This document shows, in pieces, positions 35,045 through 46,700 of a stretch of DNA of 64,000 nucleotides. The notes beneath the pieces are model-generated. The model did no database searches. It was not told the origin of the DNA and worked only from the letters and a program-made list of their open reading frames with translations. The stretch is taken from positions 9,761,001 to 9,825,000 of the forward strand of contig JAILWY010000026.1 of assembly GCA_022113835.1 (NCBI GenBank). Reading direction: 5' to 3'. Each line of letters opens with the position of its first letter. The stretch's first letter is position 1. Made by a program: the position numbers and the translations under genes. This DNA is from Atopsyche davidsoni (lineage: Eukaryota > Arthropoda > Insecta > Trichoptera > Hydrobiosidae).

Positions 35045-38000
35045 AAACTTGGTTGTTTTGTCGCCACACTCAGCTGCAGACGGCCAAGCTGTCGCCCCAG
35101 TTTCCAACTTTTTTCTGGCACAAAGAGCCAAGACTATGTGATCTTTTCTTTTAAAAGTGAAAAAATGTTATCTTTTTGCTGTTGGAGAGAGAAGACACGG
35201 TATTTTCAGAACTTTTAGACTATACCGGAGGCAACAATAACGATATGGATTCGTTTCAGCGCGTCCGACCCTGGGATTATGTACATCTTAAACATGGAAA
35301 TTTGATATTTTTCGATACGTAACTGAAAATATGGAGCACACGCGTGTGTCAGATGCCGCTTTCGGCTCACTCGCGTCCTTTCCCCGCTACCCGCCGAGCG
35401 CGGCGTTATCTAGCATTCCCCGCTGGACATCAGCCCCGAGTTTCCATTAACTTCTCCGGCGATAACGAGTGGATTGTGTTCGCACTTCTGGTGCGTTCAC
35501 ACTTGGACATTCCGCGGACGAGAGCGCGCAGTCACGGCGTGGAGCGCGCTGGTGCAGCGCGAGTCGACCGTAAAAACGCGCTTTGTTACCCGCTTTAGAA
35601 ATATCCCTTGCATGCACACGTCAGGTGTAATAAAATTGTGACCTATGTGCGGACCTGCGCTCGGGGTCGGCGGCACCTCGAGCTCTCCACGGTCTCGCTA
35701 AATATGACAAAAATGAAATTTATTAACAATACTGTTATTATACCACTGCTGGAATGTACTTGATTTTGATCTATGTTAATGTTGAGAATCTTCAATAAGA
35801 TGCTTATCGTATTTCCCCTATAAATAATTTTATTGTAAATTGATAATTCATAGCACTAGATAACTTTTTTTTTCTTAAAAAATAAAAATAAATGCTTACA
35901 ATAACTCATTAACATGCAAAACTCTATACTAATGTTGTACCCTGTGTGGTCGCTCAGTATATGAGATCAAGAATTTAATTAAAATAGGGTATTTATTGGA
36001 CTCGGCTTAGACGTTACTAACGTAGAGGGAAATTAGTAATTTGTACTGAATTCACTGTGCTACTTAAAATATATTATCAATTAATCTATAATTAGAAAGT
36101 TATTTCGATCACGTTTTTTGTTATAATAAAGTCATGCTACTTTGATGACTATTTGAATCTTGTTTTTGTATGTATCGTTGTGATTGAGTTATGGGTACAC
36201 AATGGTTTAAAAAAAATTAATAACGTGAGTGCAGATATTAACAATCATTAAAAAAAATATTATTACATATTTTAGTACGAACCATCCGATATTTTCCGCC
36301 AAATCAACGCTTCTTTCTGTCCTCATTGCTCCATTTGCATGCGCTGTTTAAATGATTTAAAATGGTAGTCGATAAGTAAGAAAGGAAATTCACGCAAACC
36401 ATAATATATACGGTGTAAGTATCTGTTGGTTGGTTTATCTGTAGTTCATTGTGAATGAGGATGGACCGTAACCGAGCGCGGACCTTTGGTTCGGACACCA
36501 TCTTTCCAAGTCAATTGCGTCTCAATATCGGGTTGCACAATATTATGAGCCTGCCTCGTGATTTACGCCATGAATTACGTATCAATAAATATCACATGCT
36601 CGGCGTCATTCGAGTGTTGCAAGGCGAATGTGGAATTATACGTATTATGCCACTTATTGTGAATTGAAAACTGGCTAACGCATATGAAATGTAAAAGCGC
36701 GAACGGAAGACTCCTAGTGATGGGCTTATCGCTGCAATGATTCCACTGTACCTACCCAAGACAGAATGCTTAATAATGTTACAATAACTTGTACTTTTGC
36801 ATGTGCCGATGATCCAAAAGTAGACTTTGTACTTGCGATAATTCTGTATTATTATACATATTGTGTTTTGTAAAGCCTTTTTATTAATTTACGTAGAAAT
36901 ATACCGAGTGACAAGTATCCGGTCAGAGACTGCTGTGATTTGTCTGCGGTAATTCCATGTAGTGCTTGTGTGATATTTTTAATTTGTGCCGAATTCGTCA
37001 TTTCGTCTAACGTGCCTGTTTGATTTTTAATAAGTTTCACCGATTTTTTCCCGTTGTTTGTTAGAATTCGTCGGATGGATTATTACCGGTTGAAGTGTCG
37101 CACATAAACTCCTAGATTAAGAAAAATCGGTACCCGAATGTAAACCAACACCGGCGCTGGTGAGTCACGGAACCATGGCGAGCGGTCTGCATATCGATGG
37201 CATAATGGTCTATTGAGTTACCGGCATCGGAGGCACGTGACCGCGCACACACGCGCACGCCAACTCCTCGCTCCTCACACATGCAGACATTGGCACTTGA
37301 AATCTGTGCAGTCACCAGGCTGCGGCTCGAATTTTAATCGGTTTCAATATTATAGTTGCCTTTTCTTTCGAAGGCACTCTCCAGGCAGGATGTGCTCTAG
37401 ACACACTTAGACAAATGGAGAACTAACTCTTTTCTAGTCACAGTGTCCATTTTTTTGTTTAAATTTGTTCATCTTCAGGTTTGCTTAAAAATAAAAAAAT
37501 GTACTAATTATTACGATACAAGCACCTTTATGGATCGTTGCCAATTGTGCTGAAGGAAAAGACGCAAAACGCTTTTTTTAAAGTTATAACCTTTATTGCG
37601 TGAGAATATTTTTTTCTTGGGCGATTGTTGGTCAAAGATTTTGGTAATTAATTAAAAACGGGACCGTATCCGTGGGTACGTAGGTGTGTTCAAATTGTAA
37701 TATTTAACTGATATTTAAAAATATATTTGTAATATGAGGTGTATTTTATATTCGCAGCCGAATTACCTTATCAAAGAAAAAAAAACGCAGATAGTTCAGC
37801 AACTCAATAAATTAATTAAAAACTTATCTCGACACCATTTTATAAAAAAAATAATAATGTAACAGTACTAAAGCCGAATGTAGAGTAAACCTACAAAAGT
37901 AAGTATACTCACGGCAAACGGCGTATATAGTAAATTATAGCAAAGTTGGAATGGAAAATGTTTGGTCAACTTTGGAAAACTCATTTTTCTCTGTCTTGAC

Positions 38001-38859
38001 TGTTTTTAGGTATCCAGTAGAGTTTTATTAACTTGCTATAAATAACGAACACATATTCCTAATAACTCGCATTCATTTTGTTATCAAAGGTCGGCGTAAG
38101 GTTTGATCTCGCTTAACATTCATCATCGGATTTCTTTAATCTGATTTTTTCCACTCTGGAGTTGGTCTTCGGCTTGTTTTTAAAATTCTGTAAGAATTTT
38201 ATTATGGAAAGAAACATTGGTATATTTTATCAAATTATCTTTTAAAACCATAATACATTTTTTGTAAAAAAAATACCGATCTGATTTAAGTAACAGAGTC
38301 TTATATATTTTTTAACTAGAATAAAAAAAATCATCTTTCATTTCAAATGTTTTTTTCTTTAATTTTTTGCTTACCTACCTCAGAATAAGGCAACTTTGTG
38401 AAAAAAAACTTAGCTGTTAGAAATCTTTGATAATTTCTTCCCAGTGGTAAAAAAATATTCACTCATTTGGTAAGCACAAGTTAATACTCAAAGACGTGCA
38501 CTAATGTTTTTTCAACGATATTAATGAGTAAAGTTCGAAAATACAGCTTTCGAAAAAACGTCGCTGAAAAGTGTAGATAATTTATAATTACATATCAAAA
38601 TTGACGATCGGATAAAAAGTTAAGAGAATAATTGAATTTTATGTCGATTACGTCGCCGCCCCATAAAAAGTTTACTGCGCATTACTAGAATTATTTCTAG
38701 CAAATCTATACTCGGGAGGCAGTATTTGTGTTGGGTTGAAAGTTTAAGCTTATTGGGTTGGCAATGTATCACAAAGTTAGTCCGCCTCCCCGCGGCGGCA
38801 CGGTAGGGCTCCCATCGGCGCGGCGCTCTTGATTAACACCATTACGGCTAAGTAGCAAA

Positions 38860-38912
38860 CGGCCCGGACTCGGCCCGGACTCGGCCCGGACACGTCCCGG
38901 ACACGTCCCGGG
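38860..38912. repeat. 11-bp GC-rich tandem repeat, about 5 copies
   Basis: Units cggcccggact, cggcccggact, cggcccggaca, cgtcccggaca and cgtcccggg follow one another at an 11-bp period. They are embedded in a GC-rich island directly before a tgattaatcaatca sequence (about 38932-38945). Noncoding context. Confidence 0.8.
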
Positions 38913-39132
38913 CCCTCCCTAATTAAAGGAGTGATTAATCAATCAGGTATTCCGCGCGGCCCCTCCGCCATTGTGCCCCGGGTGGGAAGTCCGCCTGCTT
39001 GGAAATGCAGCGCTCCATCCACGCTCTCCGGATACGCCAACAATGCATCTTTAGCGCAATTGAAAGTATTTCAATTTACAACTTATTCCGGCAGGTCGAT
39101 TGCAACGATATCGAAAGCCTCCTTGTCTTCGG

Positions 39133-39927
39133 TCAGGTAGTATTTGTATAATTATGGATTCCATCCCAAAAGAACTGTTCGTCTTTTGAAGCCAAGAAAA
39201 AATCAAGCTAATTTTTGATACCCTGTTCAGGGGCAAAGGGCATTTTGTATCGATCGAAACAAGTGGTAGTCGGAAGGGGCAAGGTCTGGGCTATAAGGCG
39301 GGTGAGGCAGAACATCCCATCCACAGTTTTCCAAATAGGTTTTAACCGATTTAGCAACATGTGGCCGAGCATTGTCATGATGGAAAATTACAGACTCGTG
39401 CCTGGTCGCATATTCTGGCCGTTTTTCTGCAAATGCTCGCTTCAAACGCATCAATTGTTGTCTGTAGAACTCGCCCGTGGTAGTTTGGCCTGGTTTCAGC
39501 AGCTCATAGTGGATGACACTCTTCTGATCCCACCAACTACACAGCATTAACTTGGCGCCATGAATATTTGGCCTGGCCGTCGATGTTGATGCATGTCTGG
39601 GCTTACCCCATGGTTTTCTACGCTTCAGGTTGTCGTAGCGAATCCATTTTTCATCACCAGTGATGATACGATGCAAAAATGACTTCTTTTTGTGGCGTTC
39701 AAGCAGCATTTCTGAAATGCAAAATCGCCTTTCGACGTCTCTCGGCTTCAATTCATGTGGCACCCAATTTCCTTGCTTTTGAATCATTCCCAATGCTTTT
39801 AAGTGTCTTGAAATTGTTGCTCGATCCAACTCCCAATGATTCTGCGAGTTCTGGTTGCGTTTGACACGAGTCTTTATCGAGCAATGCCTCTAATTCTTCA
39901 TCTTCGAATTTTTTTGGTTGGCCTGGA
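39133..39927 (-). mobile_element. Decayed mariner (DD34D) transposon fragment
   Basis: On the minus strand the sequence reads as most of a mariner transposase with no terminal inverted repeats seen. It begins at about 39927 with KKFEDEELEALLDKDSC and breaks frame near 39830. The main frame continues to about 39227, and a final part (ASKDEQFFWDGI) lies in another frame, ending at a stop at 39133-39135. The first helix-turn-helix and the canonical C-terminus are missing. It sits in the putative Madm intron. Clear family features but several breaks point to an old, dead copy. Confidence 0.85.
39227..39829 (-). pseudogene. Mariner transposase, central part (frameshifted at both ends)
   Basis: A 200-codon stretch holds the catalytic region: ITGDEKWIRYDN with the first Asp, HDNARPH with the second Asp, and YSPDLAPSDYHLF with the third Asp. 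There are 34 residues between the second and third Asp, the mariner DD34D pattern. The WVPHEL motif for dimerisation is present (ISRHLKALGMIQKQGNWVPH). Upstream coding sequence continues in a different frame across one extra base near 39830, and downstream sequence also changes frame, so no complete transposase is encoded even though all three Asp remain. Confidence 0.88.
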
Positions 39928-42900
39928 CGTTATATTACAGTAACATTATTTAGTATTGCTGATAAGTATGTGTTTGTTACGGAAATATAAGCACATTTAG
40001 GAATTACTTTTATATTACGTGTTAAATTTCGCGTTGACTATCGCTGGTGTATTGTATTATATCCTGTTATTTTCAAGGTTATTATCTGTATGTTTACCTT
40101 GTTAGCAGATCGCAAACCATAAACTAATTTTATCTTTTAAGAGGTAGCGATGTAGTGGGCACTAGTTTATTTGCTTTAATTTTGTTTACAAATTACTCGC
40201 TAACTCTTCCAATAAAATAAAAGTACGCTACGAAAGCTCTCAGTTTAGACTTATAATAAATATTTTTAATACATTACTGTGGACAGTTGGCACTGTTGTA
40301 AATACGACTTATAATTATGCAGCACTTGCGTGATCCGTGATTTTGAAAATAAAACGTCAATACTGGCGGACGAACTAAAGCCATGAAGCTGTTTACTAGC
40401 ATACGTGGAGTATTTAAATACATGAAATTAATTTTGATATCTATTAAATAATTTTAAACTATGCGGATTCCAAAGTGGATGCAGCATTAGAAGCAGACTG
40501 CACTGACGTAGCCGCGAACTCCGCAGGGGCGCTTGAGAGCGGCCATGAAAATGCTTTTAAGGAATCCTCAGACGTGTAAATTGCTCAATGAAGCATTAAT
40601 GGGTTCGAGTTTATGACTGCAAAGCGTACAGGAATATTCACACTGTGCAGAAACGTCCGATGGCTTCTTGCATTAGAGTTACTCTGGCAAATGTATCCTT
40701 ACGTGGCTGCGTGGAGAAGGCAAGCACGTCACACTCTTCACAAAACGCTATTTTTTTACTCAGGGCCGACAGGAATCACTAGATTTTCGAGATGTTCTTA
40801 TTGCAGGTAGTAGCGCCAATGCCTATTTTTATTTAATAAATGGTATATTTTGTTTGAAAATGAAAGATTTTTTTTTGGCCACCAAGTATACGAACAAGAC
40901 ACATGCTTAATATCGGGTTACATTCAATCCATTTAGATTTTCTCCTTTTAAAAATTTCGTGGTGGTGCTATTTTATTTGAGATTCATGTTTACATTCCAA
41001 CCGCCTCGTGTTTACATAATATACGCATTTTCAATACTCATTTCATTTTTCGTTTTTAATTGTCCGTGGACCTATTGATTCTGTGTAGTATGAGCAAGTA
41101 GATTATTTATCATGTTTAATATTTATATATGTGGTTATTAAAATTCCTTTGTGTGAGGAGATTGGGGCAAATATGTATGCTCGTTAAATAATCTGATTTA
41201 TTGAAGTTCAAGGTTGCTCTTATTAACTCAATATGTAAACTAAACCAAATAGATAACACAAGCAAACAATCTGTTCTGAAAAAAGATTTGTCATATTTTA
41301 TTAAATTTAATTAACTTTGCTAATATAGGTAATTTATGTATCATTTGGGTACTCTTTTGGTTTTCTTTACTTCGTCTTATGAAACGGCCTTTGAAATTTT
41401 ATCTTTAGTACTAAGTTGGGCGGTGTACTATTTTTACGAATTAATTTCCCCCAAAAGACTTGATTGCGAAAGGCTTTGAAATAATGTTTTCATTAAAGGT
41501 TGCAATTATTAAATTAAAACACATTTTCACTTTATTATGTGATATTCTTGGGTTATTAAGGATTTTGATGTGTTTTTGCTGAATTAATTTCATCGGATGT
41601 TTTTTTGTTGTTGTATTTTCGTGCTTTTGTAATAACGCAATTTATTTTCAACATATTTTTGATTTATCTATTTGACGTTTTGAACAATGGGATTCTGATA
41701 ATATCAATATTGTCTGGCCATTTCCTCTGTAGTCAGGCAATCTGTCATGTTAAATACATGTGAATATATTATGTGTATTGTTTAAATATTATTCAAGCAT
41801 CACTCACCAAATTTATAAACTGGTAACAGGTACAGGTAAGGCATAATAAGTAGAAACCAATTACAATATTGTACGACAGGCAGATATATATTACTTTGGA
41901 TTATTTAAAAAAGCATCCAGCGGAAATAAACTTTTAAATAAGAGGTTAAAGTTTTCATCTCAGTTCTTGTTTAAAAATAAATGTCAACATGGCGTTTATA
42001 CATTTCCTCAGCATGAGAAGTATTTTCCAACATGTCTCCTGTCCAAAAGATCTTTCTCGTCGTGGTTCAGGAACTCCACTCTGTTATTATATTGGACATT
42101 AACCCAGAAAAAGTTTTGCTCTAGGATCACGTTTTCTGTCACCGCTGACGAGTGACGCACCGTTCAGCGCTTCGGAGAAATCCTGGTGCGGCCGTCGCGG
42201 CGCCGCGTTTATCATCGACGACGCCAATTGACGAATTTCGCTCTTGGCCTCGCTGCCAATTTATGATTCTATCATATCTAACCGAGCTACAATTTTTAAT
42301 GAAATCAGTCCGATATATCTACTTCCTGATTTCGAAATTTAGATCTATAATTAGTTTTGTTTCATGTCTAAGTTCATTCCTCTAAAAGTGACAGTATATA
42401 AGTGTCCATGCTTTTTCATAGGCTACAAGCAAACGAATACTTTCAAGTTCAGAGCAATCGAGGTCAATATTAAGCTATCGATGCCAGAAATAGATTGCAT
42501 CTGTTATTGTTGTGGTCTAACAGCGCAGGGCCGATAGAGAAGAGAGTAGTCTATATTTACAATTGATTTATAATATGTCCGCTCGTATGAATGCAAAGTG
42601 GATCCAAATAAAATATTCAGACGTCTAGACATTTATCTTGAACATGTACTGATGTTTGTTTTGACCGGTTGGAAATTACGGCGGTCAATAATGTTATAAT
42701 GGATTATCAGTTTACGTAATGCATCCCTGTGTCGGCAGCCAATACTACTCGGATGCTCTGCAAATAACGATATCTGGCGTTCGGGGAATCATTATTAATT
42801 ATTTGATTAAAGAAACGCCATGTATTGTGCAATTGATTGGAAATTCGAGGAAAATGCGCCGTTGCGCGTGCAATCGCCGGTTTTATGGGCGTTGTTGTAT

Positions 42901-43693
42901 TTTGAAATATTTCTACTTTGATATTTGCTATGTCGTTGTCGAACTCCGATATTGTGATCTATTGGTGGTTTTGTCGGTATCGAGGAGTGCCTCGGGGCGA
43001 GCCGGTCGGGGTTTGTCTCGATTGTCTGTCGGTCAATTAGAAAATAAACTAGATCCACGAGGCGGATGTCTCGCATTGCGGCCGGTGTCTGTCTCTATTT
43101 GTGACTCGGAGTTTCTAAATTTGTTCGTATGGTTCGTGCACTCCGTTTGTTTATTTACGTCTGTCTTTTTTTCTGTAAATATTGACATGTTTTCGTGTTG
43201 AAGGGTAAACCGGGTCGCTATGATAGTGTCAATCGTCTGAAAATAAACTATGTCAGCTGCTCATTTAGTTGCAAATTAATCAGACCCGGAAAACTATTAT
43301 GCAAGTTGGGATTTTTAATTAACGCTTCGAAAAGGCTACGACGTTGTTTTTGCGGAGAGTCAAAAGTTCGATCGAATGAAATTAATTTTATTACATAATA
43401 ATGGTAAGTATGCAATCACCAAAAAATCATATGTAGGCTTATACGCACACAAAAACGGTTGTAGTTTTTAAATTTAAATTGAATCAATGATTTATGCGGC
43501 TCGCGTCTTCGTTTCGATTTATACAAAATGAAATTTTAAAAAAAGTTTACATCGCCACCGGCAAGGTTTTGGCCTGTCGGGGCCTTACCGAAAGGCCAGT
43601 CTGGGAAGTGGGCGGAGGTGAATTATGCGGACTCACTGGGCCACGAGAACGAATGCAAAAAAATAAAAACATTACGTCATCCGCCCTGGATCC

Positions 43694-43725
43694 GAGCCAC
43701 CGAGCCACCGAGCCACCGAGCCGCT
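43694..43725. repeat. 8-bp tandem repeat (gagccacc)n
   Basis: Three exact gagccacc units and a fourth altered one (gagccgct) lie in a GC-rich noncoding island. Short and probably neutral. Confidence 0.75.
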
Positions 43726-46700
43726 CGCCTCGCGGAGCGTCCCGTCGGGGAATTAAATATCGATTTGCGATCCTATCTCCGCAAATTGTCGGTAACGGAA
43801 CACAGCGGCATGCTCAATGGAGCTCCGGCGACCCGCTCTGGCCGGAGCTGCGACTTCGCGAGAGAATCACAATGGCCCGCGACGCGATGTGATTAATGGT
43901 CGATAACGAATTAACTGATGTTTTCTTTTAGTGCCACAAGCTAAGGTTATTCTCATTATTTACTGTCATTTTAAGCCCGGCACGATGTTGAATTGCATGA
44001 TAGATTCGCCATTGACACATTTAAAATAGTTCGAGTGATATTTAAAATAAAATATTAACATGATATTTCGCTTTTTTTATGTTATCTAATTGTTGCTATC
44101 AATTACACATATGATTTTTCATAAATACGGCCTAGTTTTTGCTAATGTTCGAAGCGTTTAATAATGATAACGCGGTGAATAGTTGCCCTACTAATTTGCA
44201 GGCCGCTATATCCAAACTATTGGGCAAGGCCGTAGCTTTTCGTCAGGACCCCGAGCATTGCTCTTAATTAAAATACAAATTTATACACGAGACGTCCAAT
44301 TGCTCGGTAATTGGGCGCGTAATTGTCGCGGAGGGCCGATTGGATTCCCCGTTCGGTCTGCTGGCGATGTTCTTTGACAGGCGGAGCTGCGGGAAGTCTC
44401 GGGGTTATCACGGCCTCAAGTCGCTCCTTCCTGTGCACGCTAGACGACGCACTGTAATGATCGATGGTGCAACTAGAGCCCAGCGGCATCTCGGAGCGAG
44501 TCGTTCTGGTGCACGAGAGATTCGGCGGCCTCGGCCCGCGAGGAGCGTGCGCTTTCTGGAGAACCTTCGGTTTTTTTTCCACCCACTTGTCTCAATATGT
44601 TTCCTGTTTGTGTAGGCGCTCCGTAGATGTTCGGTTAACTGTAAAACTTGATTGTTCCAAGGTTTGTGTTTGACAAATCACTCATACTTAGAGTTCATGG
44701 ATAACGTTAATGGCGTGAGCACCGAGAAGCCGAATTTCCATTGTAAAGTCGTTTTCGGTGCGTGTAGACTTTTTTTAAGGCAAGATTAACTGTATAATTT
44801 AAAGCAAATTTACTATTAAAAAAACAAAAGCATATTTTAATACATGATTTTCAAAAGTACTGCCAATCGTAGTGACTAGCATCGCGTAACATATTTTGTT
44901 TAAAGAAATAACATCTTGCGATTATGACCAAACTTACGTTTGATATGAGATAAAAAAATTATTGTTGGTTTCCGAATTCAACTTAAACTTTTATTTCACC
45001 TTCAAAATTGAATACACATTTATTTTTGTTTCTTGGTATTGATTTTAGTTGATATCGCTATAAAGTCTTATGTTGAACAATTAATGGAATTCGACTCGAA
45101 TTATTTATCTCTGAAATGTTTTTAGGCATCATGATTAATCGTCTATCATGGAAACTGCTCGAATTTCAGGATACTGTTTACTGAATCCCGCAATATTATT
45201 TTGAAGCTTTCAAACTGTCTTTATTCTTCGAACAAAATATTGCTACTTTATTATTTCGACTTCATTTACGAAGTACAAGGTTCATTTTGAATTTTTGGAT
45301 CAATAATAATTTGTTTTGAAATCTATGCATTAAAATAAAACAAGTGTGGTGTTGTTACCGAAGTTAAAAAATACTGCACGGATGCGTAAACATCAATTTC
45401 CGTTGTATGTAACGCGCATTATCATTGAAATGTTTTTATTTGTAATATCTTTATTTCATTTCATTAAAAACTCTTGACTTCAAAAATAGATTGGATAATA
45501 ATAAACTGTTTATCGTGGAGCATTACATGTGATGTCAGAGTTCATTTGCCTTCCACCGCTAGGCTGATTTTATCGAGTCCGACGATTCTCGTCAACCGCT
45601 CGTATTTATTGCCGGTCGTAATATTAATTCGAGTTTGCAGAGATACGACTTCCGCGAGTGTATCGATGGCTTCGATTTTCTTTTGCAGTTCGCTGCACGT
45701 TTTCCGCTTACAGACGCATGTTTTATTGTATTTTAATACGCCAGTCGTAAAAGTGAGTGAGATTTGTATGGTTCAATGTACCGATACGTTTTAATATATT
45801 CATGCGATGTACTGCTCACTTTAAGATGATTTATTTAACAATATTTTAATAGCTTACTTTTTAATACAAAAGATGCATTACATTGTCTTGCACATTTGAT
45901 ATTTTCGCGTGCAAACATTTCAAATTATGCAATTAGACAGGCAGAATTAGAAAGACGCTTATCAATTTACTAATTAACGTCGTTAAAAACTTCTATGACT
46001 ATAAGTGCTGCCATCACTTGAACAAGTACACGTTGTTCTGCAAAATATGGTTTTATTTTTAACGATTGCTATAGCATGCCTGGTTTGTCTTCTGATCTAC
46101 AACATTTGCATTTATATTGATTATATTGCAAATCAATTGTTCGTAACACCGTTGCATATAAATTGCATTATTTAAACCTTCAATCGCGACTGTGTTTAAA
46201 CTACTTACTCATACTGGTAGTTTGCATTGAAACCTTGTTCCGATTTTTTAACTGTAAACTTATTCTACATAACTGTCATTTAGTAAACAAACCGACCAAT
46301 AAATGCTTTTAGTGCAGTATTTTTGCAAACAATAAATAATACAAAAAGCTTACTCTGGTCTACACTAAGGAGAAGTTAACGTACGCCTGGTGCGTAAATT
46401 TTAGCAAGGTCGTAAAAGCTTTTCTCGCATTTTAGTATTCATATTTTTGACACGTGCTTTCGTTTTATTATTTATTTTTCATAATACATGGAAGAGTCGC
46501 AAGCGAGACGCTATTTCTAGTATTTCCCCGTACAACGGCGGCCTACATATTCCGCATTCTAGATGTTTTTCGGCGTGCACGAATTAGCGACTCGATGTCT
46601 GTTTATTTTTCTCACCATACTATATATTACACGGCTCATTTGCAGAGCGACTACTTGTGATTTTTTGTATTTTCAAACGACCTCGCCGCATCTTCAGATC

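Larger units (their letters stand above)
28388..39132. other. Putative Madm intron, left part: no gene recognised
   Basis: Noncoding as far as I can see. AT-rich DNA alternates with GC/CpG-richer, stop-poor islands, for example about 29350-29480, 31380-31620, 32290-32530, 34540-34760, 35340-35700, 36420-36670 and 38760-39040. Open stretches in the islands run on both strands and in several frames, have no start context or domain, and look like a by-product of base composition. The islands could be enhancers or conserved noncoding elements; this is inference. No tRNA or recognised transposon was seen in this part. Confidence 0.5.

Noticed and set aside
39215..39864. Plus-strand open frames over the mariner remnant
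   Set aside because: They are antisense to the clear mariner transposase fragment on the minus strand.
43494..43896. Overlapping open frames of 132 and 92 codons in a GC-rich island
   Set aside because: Two frames are open at once, composition is repeat-biased (gagccacc units) and no domain or splice context is seen.
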